From positions 67,042 through 131,041 of the forward strand of contig JAXLST010000016.1 of assembly GCA_046330435.1 (NCBI GenBank): a stretch of 64,000 nucleotides of DNA, read 5' to 3'. Under the pieces are notes generated by a model, which saw nothing but the letters and a program-made list of their open reading frames with translations, was not told the DNA's origin and made no database searches. A program made the position numbers and the translations under genes. The stretch comes from Ga0077560 sp046330435. GTDB taxonomy: Bacteria > Actinomycetota > Thermoleophilia > Miltoncostaeales > Miltoncostaeaceae. Shown here piece after piece: positions 7,255 to 16,005 of this stretch; the first letter of the stretch is position 1, and every line of letters begins with the position of its first letter.

Positions 7255-9528
7255 TCACACTCCCCCACCCCCGCCCCGCGCCGGGGTGAACCGGCGCAGG
7301 CGCAGGGAGTTGGAGACCACGAAGACACTGCTGAACGCCATGGCGGCACCCGCGATGAGCGGGTCCAGATAGCCGGTCGCCGCCAGGGGGATCGCCGCGA
7401 CGTTGTAGGCGAACGCCCAGAACAGGTTCCCCTTGATCGTCCGCAGCGTGCGGCGCGACAGGCGGATGGCGTCGGCGGCCCCGCCGAGGTCCCCAGAGAC
7501 CAGGGTGAGGTCGCTGGCCTCGATCGCGACATCGGTGCCGGTGCCGATGGAGATCCCCAGGTCGGCCTGGGCGAGGGCGGGGGCATCGTTGACCCCGTCA
7601 CCGACCATCGCGACGGTGCGGCCCTCGTCCTGCAGGCGGCGCACGACGTCGGACTTGCCGCTGGGCAGGACCTCGGCGATGACCTCCTCGATACCGACCT
7701 CGTCGGCGACGGCACGGGCGGTGGCCGCGTTGTCGCCGGTGAGCAGCACCGGCCGCAGGCCGAGCTCCCGGAGGCGGCGGATGGCCTCTGCACTGGTGGG
7801 CTTGACGGTGTCGGCCACCACCAGCACGCCGCGCACCCGGCCGTCCCAGGCGACCGCCACGGCGGTGCGCCCGGCGCGCTCAGCCGCCTGGCGGGCCGCA
7901 TCCAGGGACGGATCGAGGTGCAGGCCCCAGTCGGCGACAAGCGCAGGCCGTCCGATGACCACCCCGCGGCCCTCCACGACGCCCTCCACCCCCAGGCCCT
8001 CCCGGTTGGTGAAGGCCTCCACCTCGGGCAGCCGGCCACCGGCCGCGCGCGCCGCGTCGGCGATCGCCCTGGCGATGGGGTGCTCGGAGGCGTCCTCCAC
8101 CGCCCCGGCGACACGCAGCACCTCGGCGCGGTCCTCGCCGTCGGCGACGGCGACCTCCACGAGGTCCATCTGGCCGCGGGTGACGGTGCCCGTCTTGTCG
8201 AGCAGGATGGTGTCGACCACACGGGTGGACTCGAGGATCTCCGGGCCCTTGATGAGGATCCCCAGCTGCGCGCCACGGCCGGTGCCGACCAGCAGGGCGG
8301 TGGGGGTCGCCAACCCGAGGGCGCACGGGCAGGCGATGATCAGCACCGCCACGGCGGCGGTGAACGCGAACTGCACGTCTGCGCCGGCCCCCAGCCAGAA
8401 CGCGAGGGTCGAGGCGGCAAGGGTGATGACCACCGGGACGAAGATGGCCGAGATGCGGTCGGCCAGGCGTTGCACCGGGGCCTTGCCGGACTGGGCCTCT
8501 GTCACCAGGCGGGCGATCTGGGCCAGGGCCGTGTCGGACCCCACGCGCGTGGCCCGCACGACCAGGCGGCCGCCGGCGTTCACCGACGCGCCGACGACCG
8601 CGTCCCCGGGTCCCACCTCGACGGGGATGCTCTCGCCGGTGAGCAGGGACTGGTCGACCGCGGAGGTCCCAGATTCGACCTCGCCGTCGGCGGCGACCCG
8701 CTCGCCGGGGCGCACCACGAACCGGTCGCCCACGCGCAGGCGGTCGACCGGCACCCGTTCCTCGGTGCCGTCGGCGGCGAGGATCGCGACGTCCTTCGCC
8801 CCCAGCTCCAGCAGCGCCCGCAGTGCGGCGCCGGCACGGCGCTTGGCGCGGGTCTCGAAGTACCTGCCGGCCAGGATGAGGGTGACGACGACGGCGGCGA
8901 CCTCGAGGTAGATGTGGGTCGCCCCGCCGTCTCCGGAGGGGATGAGCTCGAAACTCATGCGCATTTCGGGTTCACCGGCACCCAGGAAGAACAGTGCGAT
9001 CGCCGACCAGCCCAGGGCGGCGAGGGTGCCGACCGACACCAGGGTGTCCATGGTCGCCGCGCCGTGACGGAGGTTCGCCCATGCGGCGCGGTGGAACGGC
9101 CAGCCGCCCCACAGCACCACGGGAGCGGCCAGCTGCAGGGCCAGCCACTGCCAGAAGTCGAACTGCAGTGCGGGGACCATCGACAGCGCCAGCACCGGCG
9201 CCGACAGCACCGCGGACACCACCAGGCGCCGCCGCAGGCTCACCAGCTCGCGGTCCGCAGGATCCTCCGCGTCCTCGGCGGCCGGGCCGGTGGCGGGCAG
9301 GGTCGCCGAGTACCCGGCGGACGCGACGGCGTCCAGCAGGTCCTCTGGCGAGGTGGTGGCGGGGTCGAAGACCACCGATGCCGTCTCGGTGGCGTAGTTG
9401 ACCGACGCCTCGACCCCGTCGAGGCGGTTGAGGCGCTTCTCGATCCGCACGGCGCACGACGCGCAGGTCATGCCGCTGACCGGCAGCTCCAGGCGCGTCG
9501 TTGCGGCGGGTGGGCTGATGGTGCTCAT
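7255..9528 (-). CDS. copA: Copper-translocating P1B-type ATPase
   Basis: This 757-residue protein has an N-terminal heavy-metal-associated domain with GMTCASC (residues 19-25) and then membrane helices. The actuator domain carries TGES, the transmembrane metal site carries the CPC motif (IACPCALG), the phosphorylation site is DKTGT, and the nucleotide domain has the conserved HP pair (SEHPIARA). The hinge motif is GDGVNDAPAL. CPC together with the upstream CopZ and CsoR genes points to Cu(I) export across the cytoplasmic membrane. ATG 9528 follows GGAGG and overlaps the preceding gene by ATGA, making a three-gene operon copZ, 9525-10388, copA. Confidence 0.96.
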   Translation of the reverse strand: MSTISPPAATTRLELPVSGMTCASCAVRIEKRLNRLDGVEASVNYATETASVVFDPATTSPEDLLDAVASAGYSATLPATGPAAEDAEDPADRELVSLRRRLVVSAVLSAPVLALSMVPALQFDFWQWLALQLAAPVVLWGGWPFHRAAWANLRHGAATMDTLVSVGTLAALGWSAIALFFLGAGEPEMRMSFELIPSGDGGATHIYLEVAAVVVTLILAGRYFETRAKRRAGAALRALLELGAKDVAILAADGTEERVPVDRLRVGDRFVVRPGERVAADGEVESGTSAVDQSLLTGESIPVEVGPGDAVVGASVNAGGRLVVRATRVGSDTALAQIARLVTEAQSGKAPVQRLADRISAIFVPVVITLAASTLAFWLGAGADVQFAFTAAVAVLIIACPCALGLATPTALLVGTGRGAQLGILIKGPEILESTRVVDTILLDKTGTVTRGQMDLVEVAVADGEDRAEVLRVAGAVEDASEHPIARAIADAARAAGGRLPEVEAFTNREGLGVEGVVEGRGVVIGRPALVADWGLHLDPSLDAARQAAERAGRTAVAVAWDGRVRGVLVVADTVKPTSAEAIRRLRELGLRPVLLTGDNAATARAVADEVGIEEVIAEVLPSGKSDVVRRLQDEGRTVAMVGDGVNDAPALAQADLGISIGTGTDVAIEASDLTLVSGDLGGAADAIRLSRRTLRTIKGNLFWAFAYNVAAIPLAATGYLDPLIAGAAMAFSSVFVVSNSLRLRRFTPARGGGGGV

Positions 9529-10388
9529 GCCCGGACCTCCACGGTGAAGGGGGTGGTCACGATCCGGCCGTCGTGCCGGACCTGCAGGAACAGCCGGTAC
9601 CGGCCGGCGCCGGACCACTCCACCCGGAACCGCACGGACGGGCCCGGGGTGGCGTCATCCAGGGGGTGGACGTGCAGGAATGCCAGGTCCCCCTCCCTGA
9701 GGGCGACCAGATGGCCACGCGCCCCGAGGTACGGCTGCAGGTCCTGCACGCGCTCGCCGTCGCGGCTCACCTGGAACGCCAGGTCGCTCGCGGCCCCGCG
9801 CTGCACGGCGGACCCCTGCAGCCGGACGGTGTACGGGCCCGCGGAGGCGACTTCCGCGGGTGCCGGCAATGCCTCGTGGCCGGACTGACCCGGCACGCCC
9901 AGGTCGACCCCGAGGGTCGTGGAGCGCCCCTCGTGGCTGAAGTCCGCGAAGACGCGGTACGTGCCGGGGGCGTCGGGGGTGAACGGCGTGCGCCACGTGC
10001 CGTCCGCGTCCATCCGCGGGTGCAGGTGCTGGAAGCCGGTGAGGTCCCGGCGGACCACGATCATGTGCATCGGGCGGTCGTGCTCGACGTCGAAGTCCCG
10101 GACCGTCTCGCCGTCCTCCCCGACGATCCGGAACGCGTACTGGGTCGCGGTGCCGGCGACCGCGGTTCTCAGGGCCGGGACCAGGCTGAGGCCGTCCTGG
10201 GTCACCGCCAGGCCCGGCGGCGCCCCATGATCGTCCATGGCCGCCGCGGTGTGGCCTGCGCCGCCGTGGCCGGCGTTCGTGTCATGACCACGGTCGATCG
10301 GCCCGACCGCCAGGCCAACCGCGGCGGCGGCACCGGCGACGGCGACCACCCCCGCAGCGAAACCTGCGATGCGGGTCGCGCCCGTCAT
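9525..10388 (-). CDS. Secreted/membrane-anchored His-rich protein between copZ and copA
   Basis: This 287-residue protein has one N-terminal hydrophobic helix (about residues 7-29) followed by a His-rich segment (GHDTNAGHGGAGHT). Two beta-rich repeats follow. Each ends in a His motif (HDRPMHMIVVRR with FQHLHP in the first, GHLVALREG with AFLHVHP in the second) and then a PGTYRVF- or AGRYRLF-type strand. It resembles extracytoplasmic proteins encoded beside CopA in actinobacteria and may bind or hand on copper outside the membrane, which is inferred. It overlaps both neighbours by four bases, so it is made in step with CopZ and CopA. Confidence 0.75.
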   Translation of the reverse strand: MTGATRIAGFAAGVVAVAGAAAAVGLAVGPIDRGHDTNAGHGGAGHTAAAMDDHGAPPGLAVTQDGLSLVPALRTAVAGTATQYAFRIVGEDGETVRDFDVEHDRPMHMIVVRRDLTGFQHLHPRMDADGTWRTPFTPDAPGTYRVFADFSHEGRSTTLGVDLGVPGQSGHEALPAPAEVASAGPYTVRLQGSAVQRGAASDLAFQVSRDGERVQDLQPYLGARGHLVALREGDLAFLHVHPLDDATPGPSVRFRVEWSGAGRYRLFLQVRHDGRIVTTPFTVEVRA

Positions 10389-10594
10389 GACGCCACCTCG
10401 TACCCGGCCTCCTCGATCGCCGCGCGAACCGCGGCGTCGTCGAGGTCCTCACCGCGAACCGTCACGGTGCGCGCGTCCAGGTCGACCTCGACGGCGGTCA
10501 CCCCGGGGACCCCGGAGACCTCCTCGGTGATCGCCGCCCGGCAATGGGCGCAGCTGATTCCGGGCACGTCGTGGCGAAGTTCGGTGGCGGGCAT
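10385..10594 (-). CDS. copZ: CopZ-like copper chaperone (HMA domain)
   Basis: This 69-residue protein is a single heavy-metal-associated domain. Cys15 and Cys18 form the CxxC Cu(I)-binding loop (GISCAHC). The rest follows the beta-alpha-beta-beta-alpha-beta pattern with GVTAVEVDLDARTVTV and an IEEAGYEV ending. It should carry cytosolic Cu(I) to CopA. ATG 10594 is chosen over GTG 10600 because GAGGA then has normal spacing. It is the first gene of the minus-strand copper operon and faces csoR across a short shared operator. Confidence 0.93.
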   Translation of the reverse strand: MPATELRHDVPGISCAHCRAAITEEVSGVPGVTAVEVDLDARTVTVRGEDLDDAAVRAAIEEAGYEVAS

Positions 10595-10628
10595 GTGCAC
10601 TCCTCAGTCGTTGTCCTCCCCTTCAAGG

Positions 10629-10667
10629 TACCCTACCCCCCATGGGTATGTCTACCCTGCCGGGGTA
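10629..10667. promoter_or_regulatory. Two CsoR-type operator boxes in the copZ-csoR intergenic region
   Basis: Box 1 is TACCC-N10-GGGTA (10629-10648). Box 2 is TACCCTGCCGGGGTA (10653-10667), the G/C-rich pseudo-palindrome flanked by TA that CsoR/RcnR-family tetramers recognise. Both lie in the 80-base gap between the divergent copZ operon and csoR. Apo-CsoR bound there would repress both directions and release on Cu(I). A third similar box is at 14444-14458. Confidence 0.75.
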
Positions 10668-10682
10668 TGGTAGCGTCCGGGT

Positions 10683-10967
10683 ATGGGAACCAAACAGCAC
10701 GGCTACGCCGGGTCCAAGGACGACTTCCTCAAGCGCATGGCGCGCATCGAGGGTCAGGTCCGCGGGATCACCGGGATGATCGAGTCCGACCGGTACTGCA
10801 TCGACATCATCACGCAGATCAGCGCGATCCAGGCGGCGCTCGACAAGGTCGCCCTCGGTCTGCTCGACGATCACGTCGCACACTGTGTGATGGACGCGGC
10901 CGAGGACGACCGGAGCACCAAGCACGCCGAGGTGATGACCGCCGTCGGGCGCCTGCTCAAGCGCTAG
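10683..10967 (+). CDS. csoR: CsoR copper-sensing transcriptional repressor
   Basis: This 94-residue all-helical regulator carries the Cu(I) ligand set of CsoR: Cys39 (RYCIDIITQ) and His64 plus Cys68 (DHVAHC). The H-to-C spacing of four matches the family. The N-terminal KRMARIEGQVRGI segment is the conserved DNA-contacting helix. It acts as a tetramer that leaves DNA when Cu(I) binds. It is divergent from copZ with operators between, so it probably controls itself, the copZ-copA operon and perhaps the MFS gene. Confidence 0.94.
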   Translation: MGTKQHGYAGSKDDFLKRMARIEGQVRGITGMIESDRYCIDIITQISAIQAALDKVALGLLDDHVAHCVMDAAEDDRSTKHAEVMTAVGRLLKR

Positions 10968-11084
10968 CCGCCCTCCGGGGTCAGGGCCCGCCAGCCCGAG
11001 GGTGGGTACCGCACGCCCGGGGCTGGTGTGAGCCTTGGTCGTGACCGCCGGGGACCGGCCCCGGCGCAGCGAAGAGGAGCGGGC

Positions 11085-12374
11085 ATGGCGACCCACGCGT
11101 CCCTGGCGTTCGTGCTGGTCCGGTTCAGGGGTGATCCCTCGGAGCCGCTCACGACGGCCGCCGCCGATCGGATGTTCACCGCCGCCGGGCGGGGAACCCT
11201 TAACGTCGTGGACTGGTTCGACGACAACACCCACGGCGCGATCGATATGTCGGGCAACCGGGTGTTCGGGTGGTACGAGCTGCCGGACACGCTCGCCGAG
11301 TACTCGGCGCGGCGAACCGACGGGACCTACCCGCGGGTGAAGATCGTCGAGCTGGCCCGCGCCGCGGCGGCGGCCGCCGGCCAGGACCTGTCCGGATTCA
11401 CGGCCGTGGTCGCGATCACCAACGTCGGTGTCGATCTGTTCGGCGGCACCGGCGTGGTCTGCGCATCGGGAGTGCGCACGGGCCTGCAGTACTGGGAGAT
11501 CAACGTCGCGCCGTCGGTGATCTGTCAGGAGATCATCCACGGGCTGGGCGTCCTGACCCATGCGCGCCGCCACGGATCCGACGACGACTACCGCGATCCG
11601 TACGACGTGATGAGCATGTTCAACGCCTCTGCCGGCCACCATCCCGATGATCCAGGCCTGCCGATCGGCCCCGGGCTCAATGCCGCCTTCATGCACAACT
11701 GCGGCTGGCTCGACACCGCGCGCATCGCCCCGGACGGGCGGGTCCAGCTCCGGCCGCTGCACCGACGGGACCTGGCCGGGCCCCTGTACGCCCAGGCCGG
11801 CGGGTACTTCGTGGAGTACCGGCCGAGCCACCGGTGGGACACCGGCTTTGCGAGCATCGTGTTGGTCCACTACATCGCCAACGGCACCTCGTATCTGATG
11901 GCCGAGCTCGGCGCCGGACAGCAGTTCAGCTGGGGTGATCCGGGCGACCCGTTCACCGAGCACGGCACCATCTCGGTCGAGGAGATCGACGACGCCACCC
12001 TTACCGCGACGGTCGCGACCCGGGTGACCCCGCCGGCCAGGGTCCCGCAGGCGGGTCCGGCCTGGTCCCTGTTCGGCAGCGAATGGGGCGACGGGGGCGG
12101 ACTGGTGATCCTCGGCGGGCGCGTGATCAAGATTCCCCCGCGTTCCCCGTCGCTGGCGGTGCTCGAGGCCGTCGCTTCGGTCGCGTCTCTGGAGCAGATC
12201 TCCATCGCGCCCGCGCTTCGAAGCCAGGCACAGGCTGAGCTGCTCGCCGAGGCCTCGGCGAGACTCGACCGCAGTCGGATCGCCCTCACCGAGCCCCATT
12301 CGCCACTGGACGACCTCGACATGGAGGCGGTCCGGCACCTGCAGGCCCGCCGCGACACGCACGGTACGCGCTGA
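11085..12374 (+). CDS. M6-like metalloprotease-fold protein with altered zinc motif
   Basis: ATG 11085 follows AGAGGAG and gives 429 residues without a clear signal peptide. The region around residue 145 reads ICQEIIHGLG, where zinc proteases of the M6/metzincin kind have HExxHxxG. The Glu, second His and Gly are present but the first His is Gln. The layout (an ANGTSYLMAELG-type later segment, beta-rich C-terminus) is consistent with a secreted M6-like domain, but the match is from pattern only. The altered motif suggests a weak or inactive enzyme, or a structural role. Its place between csoR and the copper store hints at a metal link, unproven. Confidence 0.5.
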   Translation: MATHASLAFVLVRFRGDPSEPLTTAAADRMFTAAGRGTLNVVDWFDDNTHGAIDMSGNRVFGWYELPDTLAEYSARRTDGTYPRVKIVELARAAAAAAGQDLSGFTAVVAITNVGVDLFGGTGVVCASGVRTGLQYWEINVAPSVICQEIIHGLGVLTHARRHGSDDDYRDPYDVMSMFNASAGHHPDDPGLPIGPGLNAAFMHNCGWLDTARIAPDGRVQLRPLHRRDLAGPLYAQAGGYFVEYRPSHRWDTGFASIVLVHYIANGTSYLMAELGAGQQFSWGDPGDPFTEHGTISVEEIDDATLTATVATRVTPPARVPQAGPAWSLFGSEWGDGGGLVILGGRVIKIPPRSPSLAVLEAVASVASLEQISIAPALRSQAQAELLAEASARLDRSRIALTEPHSPLDDLDMEAVRHLQARRDTHGTR

Positions 12375-12428
12375 TCCCCGGTGGCCGGTGCGACTCCCGG
12401 AGGAGGCACCGGCCACGAGTCGTCCGTC

Positions 12429-12845
12429 TCAGGCCATCGCGCCGAGCAGGTCCCGGCAGGCCCGCTCGCATGCCCGGCACCGCTCGGCGCACTGGGCGCA
12501 GTGGGCCATGCCGTGGTCACCGTGCGCGGCGCATTCCTCGCCGCAGGCCCGGCACGCCATGGCGCACGCCTCGAGCTGCGCCCTGGCGATGTCCACCTGG
12601 AACCCGACCCGCCGGCTGAGGGTGCGGGCGGTGACGGCACAGATGTCGGCACAGGTCAGGTCCAGCCCGATGCAATGGGTCAGCTCGGAGACAGCGGACT
12701 CGCTCAGGCAGTCGTCCGCGCACTGCGAACAGGCCTGGGCGCATTCCACGCACGCCTCGATGCAGTCCACCAGCACGCCGCGGTCCATCTGAAGGTCGGC
12801 CGGCGACGCATCGAGCATCGAGCGGGCGATGTCACTCACGGACAT
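12429..12845 (-). CDS. Csp3-like four-helix copper storage protein (DUF326)
   Basis: This 138-residue protein has 18 cysteines spaced mostly as CxxC and CxxxC along four helices (DCIEACVEC, THC, EACAMACRAC, HCAQCAERC and others). Csp3 cytosolic copper stores are tetramers of four-helix bundles whose cores are lined with about 18 Cys binding many Cu(I) ions, and this matches in length and count. There is no signal peptide, so a cytosolic sink is expected. ATG 12845 follows GGGAGGAG. It lies tail-to-tail with the M6-like gene and upstream of the MFS exporter gene on the same strand. Confidence 0.88.
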   Translation of the reverse strand: MSVSDIARSMLDASPADLQMDRGVLVDCIEACVECAQACSQCADDCLSESAVSELTHCIGLDLTCADICAVTARTLSRRVGFQVDIARAQLEACAMACRACGEECAAHGDHGMAHCAQCAERCRACERACRDLLGAMA

Positions 12846-12951
12846 TTCAGGCTCCTCCCGTTGGGGTGTGCCCGAGCCCTGCCCGGCCGAGGGCGAGGGA
12901 AACGCGTCGCGGGTGGGGCCCAACACGCGGTGGTCCCCACCCGCAGAACGC

Positions 12952-14391
12952 TCAGACGCCCGCCATCTCCGGGGTGACGTCCGCCTCGGACGACGCCGGG
13001 CCGGCCGGCCGGGGGAACCGCAGCAGCACCGCCGCGAGCACCGCACCGGCGAGGGCGATTCCCGCCGCCCCCAGGAACGCGGCGCCGTACCCATCGGTGA
13101 GGGCCGCCGGGTCGCCGAGCGCGTCGGCGCCCTGGGCGGTCGCGACCGCGGTCATCACGGCCAGGCCGAGTGCGGACCCCACCTGGTAGGTGGTGTTCAC
13201 CAGACCCGACGCCAGGCCTCCCTCGTGCATCGGCGCGGCGGAGATCGCGGTCCCCAGGGACGGGATGAACGCCAGGCTCATGCCGGCGGCCGCCAGCAGG
13301 GAGGCGGGCAGCACGTCGGCGGTGAAGGTCCCGTCGGCGCGCACCAGCGAGAACACGGCCATGCCGATGGCCAGCAGGCTCATCCCCAGGACGATCGGCG
13401 CCTTCGGGCCGAACCGACCGATCACCCGGGGGGCCACCACGACCATCAGGGCCATGATGGTGAGGGTCATCGGCAGCAGGGCCGCTCCGCTGGCGAACGC
13501 CCCGAAGCCCAGCACCTGCTGCAGGTAGAGGTTCAGGAAGAACCACATCGGGATCCAGGCGGCCCCGAGCAGGGCCTGCAGCAGGTTGGCGGCCGCCAGG
13601 TTCGGGAGCCGCAGGATGCCGAGCCGCAGCAGCGGATCACGGCTGCGCGCCTGCACGCCGACGAACGTCGCCAGCAGTCCCAGCGCGCCGGCGAGGGTGA
13701 TGAGCGTCGTGGGCGAGGTCCAGCCCTCCACGGGTGCGCGGACGATCCCGAACACGGCCAATGCCAGGCCCGCGGTGCCGGTGACGGCGCCCAGCAGGTC
13801 GACCGAGCCCTCACGACGTGCACCCGCTGGCATCAGGGCCGGGGTGACCGCCAGGACCAGCAGGGCGATCGGGATGTTGACGTAGAAGACCCATGGCCAG
13901 GAGATCCACTCGGTGATCACGCCGCCGAGGAACACCCCGGCGGTGCCGCCGGCCGGGGCCGCGGCCCCGTAGATCGAGAACGCCCTGGTGAGCTCCCTCG
14001 GGTCATGGGCGAACAGGCCGACCAGCAGCGAGAGCGCCGCAGGGGCGATGAGGGCGGCACCGGCACCCTGCCCGGCCCGGGCCGCGATCTCGACGGCAGG
14101 TGAACCGGCCAGACCCGCCGCGAGCGAGGAACCGGCGAGCACCACCCAGCCGGCGCTGAACACCCGCCGCGCGCCGAGGTGGTCGGCGAGGCGGCCGCCG
14201 AGCAGCAGCAGCCCGCCAAGGGCCACGACGTAGGCGTTGAACACCCACGACAGGCCGTCGGGACTGAATCCGAGATCCGCCTGGATCTTGGGAAGTGCCA
14301 CCCCGATGATCGAGGTGTCCATGATCACCATGAACTGCGCCAGCGCGATGACGGCCAATGCCGCCCATCGCCTGGGATGTGGTTGTCGCAT
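12952..14391 (-). CDS. MFS transporter, DHA2 (EmrB/QacA) type
   Basis: This 479-residue protein has about 14 hydrophobic helices and begins with a basic n-terminus. The first helix carries the DHA2 signature (DTSIIGVALP), and motif A-like GGRLADHLGARR follows. These proton-coupled exporters usually pump drugs or other small molecules from the cytosol. A CsoR-type box (14444-14458) lies just upstream of the ATG at 14391, so here it is probably copper-responsive and may export a copper ligand or complex. That substrate is an inference. Confidence 0.9.
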   Translation of the reverse strand: MRQPHPRRWAALAVIALAQFMVIMDTSIIGVALPKIQADLGFSPDGLSWVFNAYVVALGGLLLLGGRLADHLGARRVFSAGWVVLAGSSLAAGLAGSPAVEIAARAGQGAGAALIAPAALSLLVGLFAHDPRELTRAFSIYGAAAPAGGTAGVFLGGVITEWISWPWVFYVNIPIALLVLAVTPALMPAGARREGSVDLLGAVTGTAGLALAVFGIVRAPVEGWTSPTTLITLAGALGLLATFVGVQARSRDPLLRLGILRLPNLAAANLLQALLGAAWIPMWFFLNLYLQQVLGFGAFASGAALLPMTLTIMALMVVVAPRVIGRFGPKAPIVLGMSLLAIGMAVFSLVRADGTFTADVLPASLLAAAGMSLAFIPSLGTAISAAPMHEGGLASGLVNTTYQVGSALGLAVMTAVATAQGADALGDPAALTDGYGAAFLGAAGIALAGAVLAAVLLRFPRPAGPASSEADVTPEMAGV

Positions 14392-14443
14392 GTGGGCCTC
14401 CCGGGTCCAGCCGGCCCCCGTCAGTGGACCGATCCTGGGTAGT

Positions 14444-14458
14444 TACCCTAGGGGGGTA
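14444..14458. promoter_or_regulatory. CsoR-type operator box upstream of the MFS gene
   Basis: TACCCTAGGGGGGTA has the same TACCC...GGGTA pattern and length as the box at 10653-10667 and lies 53 bases before the MFS start. It is followed by a TATATA-like sequence (14461-14466). It implies that CsoR also represses the exporter. The rest of the interval 14459-14712 holds no gene. Confidence 0.6.
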
Positions 14459-14712
14459 TGGTATATACCTCTCGGGCTGGAACGCAAGGGAGACGTCGAG
14501 CGGCTGGGGCCCGGGCGTGGGACCGACCCCCCGGAACCGGCGGGCGCGCCGTCGCGGCGTGAGCCCTGGCCGGGCCCTGGCGGTGGCGCGAGCGAGCTCC
14601 GCCGAGAAGTACCGCCGGTTGTTGACGGGTGTCATCGAATCGTCATCAACCTCAACAGCGGCTCGCAATCTCGGCCCGTGAGACTGCAGGTGGTCGAGAG
14701 AAGGAGGCGGTG

Positions 14713-15003
14713 ATGATGAACGGCGGCTGGGGGGCCATGACCCCATTCGGTTGGGCCATGATGGTGGTCCTGTGGGTGTCGGTGATCGGGCTGGTGGTCT
14801 GGGCGATGACCCGGATCTTCCCCGGCACCTCCGGGGCCGCCCGGGACCGGGGCTCCGAGGACCCGGGACGCGACGAGGCATCCGTGGTCGATCCGCTGGC
14901 GCTGCTGGAGCGCCGCCTCGCCACCGGTGAGGTCGATCCCGAAACCTATGACCGCATCCGCGAACGGCTCGATGCGGCGCGGCAACCGAAGGAGGTGCGG
15001 TGA
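14713..15003 (+). CDS. Small SHOCT-domain membrane protein
   Basis: This 96-residue protein has one Trp-rich transmembrane helix (FGWAMMVVLWVSVIGLVVWAM) near the N-terminus, a charged linker and a C-terminal SHOCT motif (DPLALLERRLATGEVDPETY). SHOCT domains are short oligomerisation tails of many actinobacterial membrane proteins, and this type often accompanies copper and two-component genes. AAGGAGG precedes the ATG pair at 14713-14718. It overlaps the next gene by a TGATG junction and begins the operon that continues through 17120. Confidence 0.82.
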   Translation: MMNGGWGAMTPFGWAMMVVLWVSVIGLVVWAMTRIFPGTSGAARDRGSEDPGRDEASVVDPLALLERRLATGEVDPETYDRIRERLDAARQPKEVR

Positions 15004-15272
15004 TGACGCGGAACGGGATCATCGCCATTGCGACGGCCGCGGTCCTGGGGGCGGCGGTCCTAACGGCAACGGCCGTGCCGGCGCTCTCAGGAGGACACCA
15101 ACGGCAGGCGGCATGGCACCAGACGATGTACGGCGGCGCGGCGGGCCCGTCGATGATGAGCGGGGCTCAGGACCCGATGAGCGGCGCTCAGGGCTCGATG
15201 GGCGGCTGGCAGCGGGGGATGATGCGCGGGCGGACCATGCCCGGCGGCATGATGGGTACATGGTCCCGATGA
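15003..15272 (+). CDS. Met-rich exported small protein
   Basis: This 89-residue protein starts at an ATG sharing a base with the upstream stop and has AAGGAGGT seven bases before it. A signal-type helix (about residues 5-27) is followed by a tail rich in Met, Gly, Gln and Ser (MYGG, MMSG, MSGAQ, MMRGRTMPGGMMG) with no Cys. Met-rich extracytoplasmic tails can bind Cu(I), so a periplasmic or cell-wall copper buffer or sensor partner is plausible. I do not recognise a named family. Confidence 0.7.
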   Translation: MTRNGIIAIATAAVLGAAVLTATAVPALSGGHQRQAAWHQTMYGGAAGPSMMSGAQDPMSGAQGSMGGWQRGMMRGRTMPGGMMGTWSR

Positions 15273-15294
15273 GCGCGGTACCCAGGGGACCCGC

Positions 15295-16005
15295 GTGAGC
15301 GGGTCCCCACCGCAGGCCGTGCCACCGCTGGTGCTGGTGGTCGACGACGAGCCACCGCTGGTGCACCTGGTGCGCAGTTACCTGGAACGCGAGGGCTTCC
15401 GGGTCACCGAGGCCGGCGACGGACATGCGGCGGTCCAGGCGGTCCGGGAGCTGTCCCCGGACCTTGTGGTGCTCGACCTCATGCTGCCGGGCATCGACGG
15501 CATCGAGGCGTGCCGCCGAATCCGGGCATTCAGCGACTGCTACGTGGTGATGCTCACCGCCCGCGCGGAGGAGATCGACATGCTGGTCGGGCTCGCCGTC
15601 GGCGCCGACGACTACATGACCAAACCGTTCTCTCCCAGGGAGCTCACCGCCCGGGTACGGGCGATGCTGCGCCGGCCCCGCGCCGCCGATACCGGCCCGG
15701 AACCGGTGCGCCGCGTGGGTTCCCTCGAGGTCGACCCGGCAGCCCACGAGGTCCGGCTCGACGGCGAGCGGCTGGAGCTCACTCCACTGGAGTTCGGGCT
15801 GCTCGAGACGCTTGCCGCGCAGCCCCGGGTCGCCTTCACTCGGCGGCAGCTCATCGACCGGGTGTGGGGCACCGGATGGGTCGGCGACGAACACCTGGTC
15901 GACGCCCACATCGTGCGGCTGCGGCGCAAGCTCGGTGACAACCCGGCAGACCCGCGGTTCGTCCAGACGGTCCGCGGTGTCGGCTACCGCATGGGTCCCG
16001 GATGA
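15295..16005 (+). CDS. OmpR-family response regulator
   Basis: This 236-residue two-domain regulator has the receiver acidic pair VDDE, the phospho-acceptor Asp in DLVVLDLMLPG, the Thr/Lys switch residues in MLTARAEE and DDYMTKPFSPREL, and a C-terminal winged helix ending VRGVGYRMGPG. It starts at GTG 15295 and its stop overlaps the kinase ATG by ATGA. With the SHOCT and Met-rich proteins ahead of it, the operon looks like a CopRS/CusRS-type metal response, though the DNA target is not visible. Confidence 0.92.
   Translation: MSGSPPQAVPPLVLVVDDEPPLVHLVRSYLEREGFRVTEAGDGHAAVQAVRELSPDLVVLDLMLPGIDGIEACRRIRAFSDCYVVMLTARAEEIDMLVGLAVGADDYMTKPFSPRELTARVRAMLRRPRAADTGPEPVRRVGSLEVDPAAHEVRLDGERLELTPLEFGLLETLAAQPRVAFTRRQLIDRVWGTGWVGDEHLVDAHIVRLRRKLGDNPADPRFVQTVRGVGYRMGPG

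Noticed and set aside
7081..9888. A 935-codon open frame on the plus strand
   Set aside because: It is antisense to copA and its partner. Its residues are Gly/Arg/His/Asp-rich with no domain, as expected for the shadow of a high-GC gene.
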